64,000 bases of DNA from positions 1 to 64,000 of the forward strand of contig NZ_JADQDB010000007.1 in the NCBI RefSeq assembly GCF_015694405.1, given 5' to 3'. A program made the position numbers and the translations under genes. Of the stretch, positions 17,406 to 26,201 are shown piece after piece; the stretch's first letter is position 1; the number at the start of each line of letters is the position of its first letter. Origin of the DNA: Pelagibacterium limicola. GTDB taxonomy: Bacteria > Pseudomonadota > Alphaproteobacteria > Rhizobiales > Devosiaceae. The notes under the pieces are model-generated. The model saw nothing but the letters and a program-made list of their open reading frames with translations. It was not told where the DNA came from and did not search any database.

Positions 17406-18359
17406 ATGGCACTCGATCTCACCGGATTGCATCACCTCACGGCCGTCACGGCAGATGCCCGGGAAAACCTCCGCTTTTATACGCAGGTTCTCGGCCTGCG
17501 GCTGGTCAAGCGCACCGTCAACCAGGACGATACTACCGCCTACCACCTCTTTTATGGTGATGGTAAAGCATCCCCAGGCTCCGATATCACCTTTTTCGAT
17601 TGGCCCACCGCCCCCGAGCAGCGCGGCACCCATTCGATCGTTCGCACCGCCTTCCGCGTCGAGGGCGAGGCTGCACTCGCATGGTGGAAGTCCCACCTCG
17701 AGGCCAACGGCGTTACAACTTCAGAAATCGCCGAGCGTGCCGGGCATATGTCCCTCGATTTCGAGGACTCCGAAGGTCAGCGCCTGCGGCTGGTCAACGA
17801 TACGCGCGCCGGCGGCGCCCACCCATGGACCAAAAGCCCCGTGCCGAAAGAGCGCCAGATCAAGGGCCTCGGCCCCATCACCATGAGCGTACCCGATCTG
17901 CGCCGCACCGAACCGGTGCTGACCACGGTGATGAACATGCGCAAGGTGCGCACGCACGCCGCGAGTGCAGAGCAAGGGGAGGTGCACGTCTTTGCGATGG
18001 GCGACGGCGGCGCCTCGGCCGAGTTGCACGTCGCGGTCGAGCCCGACCTGCCGTTCGCCCGCCCCGGCGCGGGGGGCGTCCATCACGTCGCCTTCCGTAC
18101 CCCGGACAAAAAGCAGTTCGACCAGTGGGTCGCGCGCGCGCAGCAGGCGGGGCTCAGGTCGTCAGGCGAAGTCGAGCGCTATTATTTCACCTCCCTCTAT
18201 TTCAGGGAGCCGAACGGCATCCTTTTCGAGATTGCCACTGATGGCCCAGGCTTCGATGTCGACGAACCGCTCGAAACTCTGGGCGAAAACCTCGCGCTCC
18301 CGCCCTTCCTCGAACCCAAGAGGGGGCAGATCGAAGCGGGGCTAAAGCCCATCGATTAA
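17406..18359 (+). CDS. Ring-cleaving dioxygenase-like protein (VOC superfamily)
   Basis: A 317-aa protein made of two vicinal-oxygen-chelate modules, residues about 5-145 and 150-300. [20 protein letters not shown] holds the first metal-ligand His; [12 protein letters not shown] carries the second and [19 protein letters not shown] the Glu. This is the MhqO/YkcA type annotated as ring-cleaving dioxygenase, linked to hydroquinone or catechol detoxification in Bacillus; the substrate here is unknown. ATG 17406 follows GGATGGGAGGCCGCA; an upstream extension to 17319 is open but has no RBS. It stands alone between tRNA-Met and a convergent VWA gene. Confidence 0.88.
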   Translation: MALDLTGLHHLTAVTADARENLRFYTQVLGLRLVKRTVNQDDTTAYHLFYGDGKASPGSDITFFDWPTAPEQRGTHSIVRTAFRVEGEAALAWWKSHLEANGVTTSEIAERAGHMSLDFEDSEGQRLRLVNDTRAGGAHPWTKSPVPKERQIKGLGPITMSVPDLRRTEPVLTTVMNMRKVRTHAASAEQGEVHVFAMGDGGASAELHVAVEPDLPFARPGAGGVHHVAFRTPDKKQFDQWVARAQQAGLRSSGEVERYYFTSLYFREPNGILFEIATDGPGFDVDEPLETLGENLALPPFLEPKRGQIEAGLKPID

Positions 18360-18364
18360 AAAAA

Positions 18365-18386
18365 GGCCCGGGATCGCTCCCGGGCC
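18365..18386. terminator. Bidirectional rho-independent terminator
   Basis: GGCCCGGGA-TCGC-TCCCGGGCC forms a perfect 9-bp stem with a 4-base loop. It follows AAAAAA on the plus strand (T-run for the minus strand) and precedes GTTCTTT, so it can end both the dioxygenase-like gene and the converging VWA gene. Confidence 0.85.
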
Positions 18387-18409
18387 ACGTTCTTTCCAGG
18401 CGATGAAAG

Positions 18410-20383
18410 TCAATCGAGGCTTGCCGCAATATCGACCAGCCGGAGGAACTCGCTGCGCCGCCCCGAAGCGTCCTCGCCACGGGCAAATAAGGCCAGCGCC
18501 CGGATGTCGTCCCAGCTCATTGCCGCCAGATGGCCGGATCCGCGTAGCTTCTGGCCAAATGCCGCCACCGCGGTTGCAAACCGCATGTCTTGTGGAGCGT
18601 CAGCAATAGCCCGATATTGCCCGGCAACCGGGATCGGCGCTTCGATCAACTGGCTCACCTCGGAATCGGGCGCCTTGTAACGGATTTTCAGGAACCCGAA
18701 TTCATCGTCCTCACCCAATGCCGGCGCAGCCGCGTTCTCGCCGTACCGCAGCGGATCGACCGACCCGCGAGCACCCGCAGGCACGATCTCGTAGATCGCG
18801 GTCACCGAGTGCCCCGCACCCACATCGCCCGCGTCCACCGCATCGTTGTTGAAATCCTCGCGGTTGAGCGCGCGGGTCTCGTACCCGATCAGCCGGTATT
18901 CCGAGACCGCTGCGGGATTGAACTCGACCTGCACCTTGACGTCTTTCGCGACCATCAGCAGCGTCCCGCCCAGCTCCTCGACCAAAACCTTGCGGGCTTC
19001 CGAAAAGCTGTCGATATAGGCCGCTGTCCCGTTCCCTGCCTGGGCCAGCGACTGCATGGTAGCGTCGTTGTAATTGCCCATCCCGAACCCCAGCACGGAA
19101 AGAAAGATCCCCTTGCGGCGCTCGCCCTCGATCAACCGCTCGAGACCATCGGGATCGGATATCCCCACATTGAAATCCCCGTCGGTCGCCAGCAGCACGC
19201 GGTTGGTCCCGCCCTCGATCATTGCGTCCTGCGCCAGCCGGTAGGCCGCCTCGATGCCCTGCGCACCCGCAGTCGAGCCCCCCGGCTGTAGATTTTCGAG
19301 TGCGGCAAGTATTTTGCGCTTTTCAGCCCCGCTGGTCGGTTCGAGCACCACCCCGGCCGCCCCGGCGTAGGTGACAATCGAAACCGTGTCGTCTGCGCTC
19401 AACTCGTTGACGAGCAGCGCAAAGGCCCGCTTCAAGAGCGGCAGCCGGTCCGGCTCATCCATAGAACCCGAAGTATCGATGAGGAAGACGAGATTGGCCG
19501 GCGGCACCTCGCTGATATCGACGTCCTGGGCCCTAATCCCGATATGGACCAGCCGGCTCTCGGCGTTCCACGGTGAGGGGTGCACTGCAATCGTCGGCAG
19601 GAAGGGCGCGCCCCCCGCTTCAGGTGCCGGATAGTCATAGGAGAAATAGTTGATGAGCTCCTCGACCCGGATCGCATCGGCGGGCGGGATCTGCCCCATC
19701 TCCAGCACGCGCCGCATATAAGCATAGGAGGTGGTATCGACATCGATCGAGAAGGTTGAAACCGGCTCATTGGCGGTGAGTTTCACCCCGCCCTCGTCGA
19801 ACGCGGTGAACCGGTCACCATCGCCTGCCTTGGTTTCATACAACCCCGTCCGCGCAAAACCGCCCGCCGGCATGGGCGCGCTCGAAAAAGTCGGGCTCGC
19901 CGCCGTCTGCTCCATAGCCACATTGCCAAGGCTCTCAGCCACCGGCGCGGGAATAGCCGCGGGTGCGGTTGGGAATTCCTGGGCCTGCCGTGTTTGCACA
20001 TTCGCTACTTCCATTTCCCCTGCCCCATCCGCACTCGTGATCGGCGGCAGAGAGGGCATCGAAAGCTCGACGGGCGTCAGCGCCGTCTGGTTGAGGAAAT
20101 ACCAGCCCATCGGAACGACAAGCAGGGCAGCGACGGTGGCGCCAAGGGGAACGCGAATATCCATGGTCCAATTCCTTTTCCATCTGGACGTAATGGACCT
20201 GAGACGCGCGGCCGTCCCGCCGCCTTGGGCGGATTCCGAATTTTTTTTCTGATTCTTTTCGCTTTCCTCGGCCTGTGCGGCATCGAAAGCCGCCATCGCC
20301 GCATCGAGTGCCCGCGTACGCGCTGCTCCTGAAGGCTCCGGAGCCTCGATATTTTTCAGCGATTTCAGGAACTCGTCGTTCAT
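18410..20383 (-). CDS. Membrane-tethered VWA domain protein (YfbK-like, with DUF3520)
   Basis: A 657-aa protein. Residues 1-77 are polar and cytoplasmic, starting MNDEFLKSLKNIEAPEPSGA; one membrane helix covers about 78-97; the rest is periplasmic. A low-complexity linker leads to the VWF_A N-terminal module (YMRRVLEMGQIPPADAIRVE, INYFSYDYPAP), then the VWA domain with MIDAS motif DTSGSMDE near residue 304, and a C-terminal DUF3520 region. It begins 4 bp after the ECF sigma gene stop on the same strand. The arrangement (short cytosolic part, one helix, large sensing domain) fits an anti-sigma or signal receptor role for that sigma factor; this is inference, as no zinc-binding anti-sigma motif is visible. 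Confidence 0.88.
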   Translation of the reverse strand: MNDEFLKSLKNIEAPEPSGAARTRALDAAMAAFDAAQAEESEKNQKKNSESAQGGGTAARLRSITSRWKRNWTMDIRVPLGATVAALLVVPMGWYFLNQTALTPVELSMPSLPPITSADGAGEMEVANVQTRQAQEFPTAPAAIPAPVAESLGNVAMEQTAASPTFSSAPMPAGGFARTGLYETKAGDGDRFTAFDEGGVKLTANEPVSTFSIDVDTTSYAYMRRVLEMGQIPPADAIRVEELINYFSYDYPAPEAGGAPFLPTIAVHPSPWNAESRLVHIGIRAQDVDISEVPPANLVFLIDTSGSMDEPDRLPLLKRAFALLVNELSADDTVSIVTYAGAAGVVLEPTSGAEKRKILAALENLQPGGSTAGAQGIEAAYRLAQDAMIEGGTNRVLLATDGDFNVGISDPDGLERLIEGERRKGIFLSVLGFGMGNYNDATMQSLAQAGNGTAAYIDSFSEARKVLVEELGGTLLMVAKDVKVQVEFNPAAVSEYRLIGYETRALNREDFNNDAVDAGDVGAGHSVTAIYEIVPAGARGSVDPLRYGENAAAPALGEDDEFGFLKIRYKAPDSEVSQLIEAPIPVAGQYRAIADAPQDMRFATAVAAFGQKLRGSGHLAAMSWDDIRALALFARGEDASGRRSEFLRLVDIAASLD

Positions 20384-20387
20384 CGGG

Positions 20388-20915
20388 CTACACCATATCC
20401 CTGAGGGCCTTCCTGGCCTCGTGCACATACCAGGAGACCGTTGCCTCCTTGACCCCCATGATCCCTGCCGCTTCCGCATGCGAGCGGTCTTCGGCATAAA
20501 CGAGAAGCATCGCGTCGCGCTGCTTTTCCGGTAGCCGTCGCACCGCCGCCCACATCTGGTTTTCGGTCACCGCGCTTTCCTGATCCGGCGCCGCCTCACC
20601 GGCCGTGACCTTGCTCAGCGCATCGGCCTGTCTTGCCCGCCGCGCGCCCTGCCGCTGGCGGTCGCGGACCGTGTTAAGCACGATCCGGTAGAGCCAGCTC
20701 GTAAAGGCCGACCGCCCGTCGAACCCCTTGAGCGCACCCGCCAGCTTGACACACACATCTTGGGCCACGTCCTCGGCATCGGCCCGGTTTCCGCACCATT
20801 TGTAGGCGGTGCGGTAGAGGAAGTCGTAGTGATCGTTAACGAGCGCGGCAAATGCCGCCCGGTCACCCCCCGCGGCGCGGCTCACCAGATCTGGAGTAGA
20901 CAAGGGAAGGTTCAC
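20388..20915 (-). CDS. ECF-type RNA polymerase sigma factor
   Basis: A 175-aa extracytoplasmic-function sigma factor. Region 2 includes DFLYRTAYKWCGNRADAEDV and AQDVCVKL; region 4 includes VRRLPEKQRDAMLLVYAEDR and the helix-turn-helix SHAEAAGIMGVKEATVSWYV. It starts at a GTG at 20915; no in-frame ATG is available nearby. It is followed immediately by the VWA membrane gene, its probable regulator or receptor. The divergent small membrane protein gene at 21039 may be a target of autoregulation from the shared 123-bp region. Confidence 0.92.
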   Translation of the reverse strand: MNLPLSTPDLVSRAAGGDRAAFAALVNDHYDFLYRTAYKWCGNRADAEDVAQDVCVKLAGALKGFDGRSAFTSWLYRIVLNTVRDRQRQGARRARQADALSKVTAGEAAPDQESAVTENQMWAAVRRLPEKQRDAMLLVYAEDRSHAEAAGIMGVKEATVSWYVHEARKALRDMV

Positions 20916-21038
20916 GCTTGCTCGCTTCGCCAGGGCCTTTAGCGCTTGGACGCGCCGCGTGGCAATTTCCTTGGAAATTGCTCTATAAAAATTCTATCAC
21001 GATTTGAACGTCGCACATCCACGCGAGGAGATCACCTT

Positions 21039-21227
21039 ATGGCAGAGCAGCAAAAGCCCGATATGGGCAACCGCATCGTCCTCATTGTCCTCGGCGTCGT
21101 CGCGCTCCTCACCATCGGTGGTGCAATCATCGCCACCACTACCGAATGGAACACCGGCGCCCACCAGCAGGCAGCCGAAACCGGCGAAGCGACTGAGGAA
21201 GAAATCCTGCCCTCGGCTGGTTACTGA
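21039..21227 (+). CDS. Small single-pass membrane protein (62 aa)
   Basis: The ATG at 21039 has GAGGAG in front. The product is MAEQQKPDMGNRIVLIVLGV..., with a membrane helix at about residues 12-33 and a polar, Glu/Thr-rich tail outside. No family known. It stands divergent from the ECF sigma gene and ends 1 bp before the mnmA stop (convergent). Its position makes it a candidate target or accessory of the sigma/VWA pair, which is inference. Confidence 0.65.
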   Translation: MAEQQKPDMGNRIVLIVLGVVALLTIGGAIIATTTEWNTGAHQQAAETGEATEEEILPSAGY

Positions 21228-21228
21228 A

Positions 21229-22377
21229 CTAGGCCACCATCGCTGCCGGCACCGCTTCCGCGATGAAACCGCCACCGAGCACCTGCGCGCCCTCGCCGTC
21301 ATCGGAATAAAGGACACAAGCCTGTCCGGGCGCGATGCCCGCCTCCCCGGCGACCAGCGTCACGTAAACCTCCCCGTCCCGTATCTGGATCACCGCCTCT
21401 TGTGGCGCGCGGGTCGAGCGCACCTTGGCCTCAAGAGCATAGCCGTTTCCCGCCGCCATCTCGATGAGCGGGCGCGGGCCGAGCCAGTTGACGTCGCGCA
21501 GCCTCACAGTATGCGTCGCGAGCGCCGACTTCGGTCCCACGACCACCCGCTGCGTTTTCGCATCGAGCCTGATCACATAGAGCGGCTCGCCCGAAGCGAT
21601 CCCCAGCCCTCGCCGCTGGCCGACGGTATAGTGGATGATCCCCTTGTGCTGGCCCAGCACCCTCCCATTGAGATCAACGATCTCACCGGGCACTTCGGCT
21701 TCGGGCATCAGCTTCTTGATGACGTCCGAATAAGAGCCTCTTGGCACGAAACAGATGTCCTGGCTGTCCGACTTGTCGGCAATCGTCAGCCCCATGTCGC
21801 GGGCCAGCGCGCGCGTCTCGTCCTTGGTCATGTTGCCGAGCGGAAAGCGTAGATAGTCGAGCTGTCCGCCGGTCGTGGCGAACAAGAAATATGTCTGGTC
21901 CTTATCCTTGTCGAGCGGGCGTAACAGCACCCGCTTCCCGTCGACGACCTTGGACCGCACATAGTGGCCAGTTGCGAGACAATCGGCGCCAAGATCCTTG
22001 GCGACGGCCATTAGATCCACGAACTTTATCGACTGGTTGCACGCAACGCATGGGATTGGCGTTTCACCGCGCGCATAGCTTTCGGCGAACGGGTCGATCA
22101 CCGCCTTCTTGAAGCGCTCTTCATAGTCCAGCACGTAGTGCGGAATCCCCAGCGCCGCTGACACGCGGCGCGCATCGTGTATATCCTGCCCCGCGCAACA
22201 TGACCCCTTGCGGAACGTCGCCTCGCCATGATCGTAAAGCTGGAGGGTAATGCCGATCACTTCATAGCCCTCGCGGGCGAGCAATCCGGCAACCACCGAA
22301 GAATCGACACCGCCAGACATCGCGACCACGACGCGGGTGTCGGCCGGCGCACGGTCGAAACCTAAGGAGTTCATCAT
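21229..22377 (-). CDS. mnmA: tRNA-specific 2-thiouridylase MnmA
   Basis: A 382-aa cytosolic enzyme that makes the 2-thio group of U34 in tRNA-Lys, -Glu and -Gln using sulfur relayed from IscS/TusE. The PP-loop is [17 protein letters not shown] near residue 20; catalytic cysteines are in [12 protein letters not shown] and [12 protein letters not shown]; substrate motifs DKDQTYFLF and [10 protein letters not shown] are present. Length is normal. Two ATGs in a row (22377 and 22374) follow GAGAAAGAG, so the start may be one codon later. It converges on the small membrane protein gene. Confidence 0.97.
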   Translation of the reverse strand: MMNSLGFDRAPADTRVVVAMSGGVDSSVVAGLLAREGYEVIGITLQLYDHGEATFRKGSCCAGQDIHDARRVSAALGIPHYVLDYEERFKKAVIDPFAESYARGETPIPCVACNQSIKFVDLMAVAKDLGADCLATGHYVRSKVVDGKRVLLRPLDKDKDQTYFLFATTGGQLDYLRFPLGNMTKDETRALARDMGLTIADKSDSQDICFVPRGSYSDVIKKLMPEAEVPGEIVDLNGRVLGQHKGIIHYTVGQRRGLGIASGEPLYVIRLDAKTQRVVVGPKSALATHTVRLRDVNWLGPRPLIEMAAGNGYALEAKVRSTRAPQEAVIQIRDGEVYVTLVAGEAGIAPGQACVLYSDDGEGAQVLGGGFIAEAVPAAMVA

Positions 22378-22613
22378 CTCTTTCTCATCCGGTTGGGGTC
22401 AAGGGCCAGCGGACGCGCTTATGTATGCCTTTTCTGGAGAACCCGCAACAGCGCGGCAGTTTTTGCCGCCGGCGGGAGATTATTGCCGCTGCATGAGGCG
22501 CCCGAGCTCGGCACGTTCCGATCTAAATCACGGAAGATAAAGAGTTTTCTTCAGGGCTTCGACTTGGCAAGCCACTTGCATCTGCAAAGCTGAAGACGTC
22601 CGTTCAGTATCGA

Positions 22614-24065
22614 GTGGCTACTAAAGTGACAAACCCCATCGCCGTCGGCGCCAATTTCGTCAATCCGGGTCAGGCCTTCAAGCCTGGGAACACCGGTGCC
22701 CCCGGCGCCTCGGGCTTTGCGCTCCTGCTCAATGGGGCCATCGAGCAAGGCAAGGAAACGCCGATCAATGTTCTTGGCACGCGCTTTCCCGGCGTGGTCC
22801 CCGAAACCCCGGAAGCAGGCAATGAAGGGCTCGGCGATGCATTCGGCGAGACGCTCGGCCAGGTGCTTTCCCTCCTCGGCGGGCTCGAACAAGGTCTGAA
22901 AGACGACCTCCCCTTCGATACCGAAGCACTTGAGACACTCGCCGCCTTGCTCGAAATGGTCTCGGACCTGTTTGAGACCGGCGCAATCATCGATCCCGAT
23001 TCCCCGCTTCTTGTCCAACTCCGTGAAGTCGCTCAGGCCCTTGGCCTCGACACCGGTGACAGCAATAGCGGCCCCCAGAGCATTCTCGAAACCCTTTCCG
23101 CGCTGGCAACGCGGATTGGTGCGGAACTGCGCGAGACCGATGCCCAACTCGCGGCTGCACTGACGGGCCTCGCCCGCGACCTCGATATCCAGATCGCCGC
23201 CATCCAGACCGCGCTCGCCAATGCCGATCCCGACGCCGCCCAGCGACTCAAGTTGATCGAGAGCGAGACGCGCCCCAATGTCGCCGCCGTCATCGCGCAG
23301 GCCGATCCGGAAAAACCCGCCGCCAACTCCCCGCCGGTGACCGGGAAACCCGGGAGCGAATCCGATCAGCCCCAACCCGGCAAGTCAGCAAAAACGGAAG
23401 AGTCTGGCCGCAGCCTCACGGCGCCCGATGCGGACACGGGAGAAAAACCGGCCGCAGCAAGCCGGCCCAGCCAGCAGTCCAACGCCGCTACGGCGTCAGC
23501 CGCCGCCACCGCGAGTGCCGCCGCTTCGTCCGATAGCCAACCTGACAAGCCGGACGGCCTCACTCTCCCAGCTGGACAATCCCAGGCAACCAACGCAGCG
23601 CCCGGCGCCATCCGCCCCGAGGCCGCCGCATACTCAAGGCCCGAGCCGCGCATCAACATGCCCTTTATCGCAGTCGAAATCGCCCGTTCGATCCAGAACG
23701 GTATTTCGCGCTTCGAAATCAGGCTCAATCCGCCCGAACTGGGCCGTGTCGATGTGCGCCTCGAAATGGACAAGTCCGGCAATGTCATCGCCCGGTTGGC
23801 AGTGGAACGGAGCGAAACCCTCGATCTGCTCCAGCGCGATCAGCGCGCACTCGAACGCGCGCTCGCCGATGCCGGGCTCGACGGCAACAAGACCGAGCTC
23901 GAATTCTCTCTCCGGCAGGACAGCGATGGCAACGAGCAGCCCGGCGACCGGCCCACATGGAAAGCCTCCATTGCCGCCGATCCTGAAGCCGTCGAGCTTT
24001 CCGCCCCACCGCCCGGCGTCGCGCGGGGTTATGCCCGGCTCGATGCCGTCAATCTCTGGGTTTAG
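22614..24065 (+). CDS. fliK: Flagellar hook-length control protein FliK
   Basis: A 483-aa protein that measures hook length and switches export specificity. The long N-terminal and middle parts are Ala/Pro/Ser-rich and of low similarity, typical of FliK rulers. The conserved C-terminal Flg_hook domain starts near residue 345: IAVEIARSIQNGISRFEIRL, NPPELGRVDVRLEM, and ALERALADAGLDGN. The frame begins with GTG 22614; GTG 22626 (reading MTNPIAVGANF) is an alternative, and neither has a clear ribosome binding site. flgD follows 9 bp downstream, an expected pairing. Confidence 0.88.
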   Translation: MATKVTNPIAVGANFVNPGQAFKPGNTGAPGASGFALLLNGAIEQGKETPINVLGTRFPGVVPETPEAGNEGLGDAFGETLGQVLSLLGGLEQGLKDDLPFDTEALETLAALLEMVSDLFETGAIIDPDSPLLVQLREVAQALGLDTGDSNSGPQSILETLSALATRIGAELRETDAQLAAALTGLARDLDIQIAAIQTALANADPDAAQRLKLIESETRPNVAAVIAQADPEKPAANSPPVTGKPGSESDQPQPGKSAKTEESGRSLTAPDADTGEKPAAASRPSQQSNAATASAAATASAAASSDSQPDKPDGLTLPAGQSQATNAAPGAIRPEAAAYSRPEPRINMPFIAVEIARSIQNGISRFEIRLNPPELGRVDVRLEMDKSGNVIARLAVERSETLDLLQRDQRALERALADAGLDGNKTELEFSLRQDSDGNEQPGDRPTWKASIAADPEAVELSAPPPGVARGYARLDAVNLWV

Positions 24066-24074
24066 GAGGACACG

Positions 24075-24755
24075 ATGTCCAACATATCGGGAATTTCCGG
24101 AACGGGCTCGAACCTCGACACCCAGCGCCGCACGATTGCGGACAATTTCGATACGTTCCTGCAGCTGCTCATTACGCAGCTCAAGAACCAGAACCCGCTT
24201 GAACCAATGGACACCAACCAGTTCACCCAGCAGCTGGTACAGTTCACCTCGGTCGAACAGCAACTGAAAACCAACGAGTACCTGCAGGCCATGCTGGCCT
24301 CCACGCAGAACACCACCAACACCCAGGCTGTCGCCTATGTCGGAAAGACCGTGACCGCCTCCGGTACAACGACGGAACTGCGCAACGGTCAAGCGGCCTG
24401 GGTCTTCAAACTCGATAAGCCCGCCGAAAACACGATGGTCACTATCAAGGACCAGAAGGGCAACGTCGTCTATACTCAGGAGATGTCGCTCAAGGCAGGC
24501 ACCGATGACATCATCTGGGACGGCACGACGAGTACCGGTGCCAAGCTCACCGAAGGACGGTTTACGATCACGATCGACGCCCGCGATTCCAACGGCGCCT
24601 ACGTGCCTGTCACGACGCAGTTGATGGGCGTTGTCGAAGCGGTCGATTTCTCGGGCAACGAGCCGATGGCGATCATCGGCGGTTTGCGCGTGCCTCTGTC
24701 CTCGATCACCTCCGTCGCCGCCACCATGCCTCCTGCAGGAGACAAGGACGCCTAA
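24075..24755 (+). CDS. flgD: Flagellar hook assembly/capping protein FlgD
   Basis: A 226-aa scaffold for hook assembly. The conserved start is visible: NFDTFLQLLITQLKNQNPLE then MDTNQFTQQLVQFTSVEQQL. The C-terminal part has the FlgD Ig-like/tudor regions (VYTQEMSLKAGTDDIIWDGT). The RBS TAGGAGGACACG includes the fliK stop codon, so translation is probably coupled to fliK. Export is through the flagellar type III apparatus, hence no signal peptide. Confidence 0.95.
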   Translation: MSNISGISGTGSNLDTQRRTIADNFDTFLQLLITQLKNQNPLEPMDTNQFTQQLVQFTSVEQQLKTNEYLQAMLASTQNTTNTQAVAYVGKTVTASGTTTELRNGQAAWVFKLDKPAENTMVTIKDQKGNVVYTQEMSLKAGTDDIIWDGTTSTGAKLTEGRFTITIDARDSNGAYVPVTTQLMGVVEAVDFSGNEPMAIIGGLRVPLSSITSVAATMPPAGDKDA

Positions 24756-25059
24756 TCAGCCTGAGCGCTGAACGAAGTCGTCTATATGGCCAGTTCGGTC
24801 ACGCGTGTGGCCGCCCTTCCCACTCCCCGAAAAGAGAAATCCGCGGACGTTAGCCCGACGCGTAAGCGAAGGGCCAAAGCAGCTCAGGGACGGGTAAAGC
24901 AACGCGCCCGGATGCGCATGCAATGGGCCTCCCGCACCGAGTCCCGTTTTGTCATTTTGCAACGAGTACTTAACCACCTGTAAGTTTCCCCTTAGCCAAA
25001 TTTTAAGCCCAATACGCTAGTCTTGGTTCTGGTTATGGTCAGGTTGAGTAGAGAGTAAA
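24756..25059 (+). other. Region between flgD and sciP with a weak CtrA-like site
   Basis: About 300 bp. The last 100 bp are AT-rich and hold the sciP promoter. TTAACCACCTGTAAG (about 24970-24984) has one full CtrA half-site TTAA and a poor second one. A GAGTC (GANTC class) lies close by. An open frame at 24786-24983 of 65 basic residues lacks any RBS and is left out. Confidence 0.35.
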
Positions 25060-25338
25060 ATGACCGTCCAAATGCGTCCGCGCGTGAAATACGTGATCGG
25101 TCCCGATGGCAGTCCGCTGACCATCGCGGACCTGCCACCCAAGAATACCAAGCGCTGGGTCATCCGACGCAAGGCTGAAGTCGTCGCTGCTGTGCGAGGG
25201 GGTCTGCTGAGCCTTGAGGAAGCTTGTGAACGCTATACGTTGAGCGTCGATGAGTTTCTCAATTGGCAGGCCGCCATCGACAAGCACGGCTTGGCCGGGC
25301 TGCGTACGACCTGGATCCAGCACTATCGAGAAGGCTGA
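25060..25338 (+). CDS. sciP: CtrA inhibitor SciP (DUF1153)
   Basis: A 92-aa helix-turn-helix protein. KYVIGPDGSPLTIADLPPKN, TKRWVIRRKAEVVAAVRGGL, LSLEEACERYTLSVDEFLNW and the tail LRTTWIQHYR are the signature of SciP/DUF1153. In Caulobacter SciP binds CtrA at promoters and blocks RNA polymerase recruitment in early cell cycle; in rhizobia the same gene is essential or important. It sits inside the flagellar region together with chpT and ctrA, whose output it restrains. A strong terminator follows. Confidence 0.95.
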   Translation: MTVQMRPRVKYVIGPDGSPLTIADLPPKNTKRWVIRRKAEVVAAVRGGLLSLEEACERYTLSVDEFLNWQAAIDKHGLAGLRTTWIQHYREG

Positions 25339-25373
25339 TCTTGATCGGATTGTAGGAAACGCGCATTCCATTC

Positions 25374-25404
25374 AAAGCCCGCTGTGGACCCCACAGCGGG
25401 CTTT
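25374..25404. terminator. Rho-independent terminator between sciP and gst
   Basis: AAAGCCCGCTGTGG-ACC-CCACAGCGGGCTTT: a perfect 14-bp stem with a 3-base loop, ending in TTT then GTGATT on the plus strand and starting with AAA for the minus strand. It can serve both converging genes. Confidence 0.9.
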
Positions 25405-25409
25405 GTGAT

Positions 25410-26042
25410 TCAGGGATAGTCCAGAAGCCCGTGCCGGGAAATCTCAGTCTCGCGCTTGAGCCTTTCGAAGTACCCCGCAACATTGCCGAAGTCCCTCTTG
25501 TGAAACGGGGCAGCGTACCATCGCTGCACCGACAGCCCCATGGCAATATCGGCGGCCGAGAATGCGGTTCCGGCAACATAGGCACCGGTGCGTTCGAGTT
25601 GAGCATCGAGGATCGCCATCTTCTCGGTCCAGCCGGCAATTGAATTCTCGATATCCGCCGGACTGTCATAGCCGGTTTTCTTGCGAATCAACGCCTGCAC
25701 GGCATAGCTCCACGATGAATTGAGCTCGGTGGCCTGCCAGCCCAACCATTGGTCGATCAGCGCTTGGTCTTCGAGTGCGCCGCCGAGCAGCCTCCCGCCT
25801 CCATGTTTCCGTGCCAGATAGCGCACGATTGCGCTGGACTCCCACAGCACGAACCCTTGGTCTTCTATGACCGGTACGAGCGCGTTCGGGTTCAGCGCCA
25901 GGAAGTCCGGCGATTGGGGATCGCGGAACCCAACCCCCCAATCCTCGCGTTCGTGATCGAGGCGGAGTTCGGCACACATCCACACCACCTTGCGCACATT
26001 GATTGAACTCAGCCGGCCCAAAACCCTTAGCATTTCATCCAT
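25410..26042 (-). CDS. Glutathione S-transferase family protein
   Basis: A 210-aa cytosolic protein with the two GST domains. The N-terminal thioredoxin-like part has SSINVRKVVWMCAELRL, then LNPNALVPVIEDQGFVLWES (the cis-Pro and Glu-Ser that bind glutathione) and SAIVRYLARKHG. The C-terminal helical domain carries YVAGTAFSAADIAMGLSVQR, with the N-cap box Ser/Asp. ATG 26042 follows AAGGA. It has its own promoter divergent from fliF and is unrelated to flagella as far as I can see. Confidence 0.92.
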   Translation of the reverse strand: MDEMLRVLGRLSSINVRKVVWMCAELRLDHEREDWGVGFRDPQSPDFLALNPNALVPVIEDQGFVLWESSAIVRYLARKHGGGRLLGGALEDQALIDQWLGWQATELNSSWSYAVQALIRKKTGYDSPADIENSIAGWTEKMAILDAQLERTGAYVAGTAFSAADIAMGLSVQRWYAAPFHKRDFGNVAGYFERLKRETEISRHGLLDYP

Positions 26043-26107
26043 TCCTTAAAGCCAACGGCAACGCAGATCGGCAGAAAGTGCCTGAAATTGCAAACTGACA
26101 GAGATAG

Positions 26108-26122
26108 TTAACATCTTGTTTA
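26108..26122 (+). promoter_or_regulatory. CtrA-type box before fliF (one mismatch)
   Basis: TTAA-CATCTTG-TTTA matches the CtrA consensus TTAA-N7-TTAA at seven of eight positions, 80 bp before the fliF GTG. CtrA activates the fliF operon in Caulobacter, so the location is sensible. Binding is inferred. Confidence 0.5.
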
Positions 26123-26201
26123 CCATCCGCTAGGCATATTTTGCCCACTGACGTCGGGTGCTTCGTCATCCGCGTCGGAATCGGGTTTATCGGGGTGCCG
26201 C

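Noticed and set aside
24786-24983. Plus-strand 65-codon basic frame between flgD and sciP
   Set aside because: No ribosome binding site, random-looking R/K/A composition and overlap with the sciP control region.
24970-24984. CtrA box before sciP
   Set aside because: Only one half-site is good; TAAG is a poor second half, so I mention it in the gap entry but do not call it.
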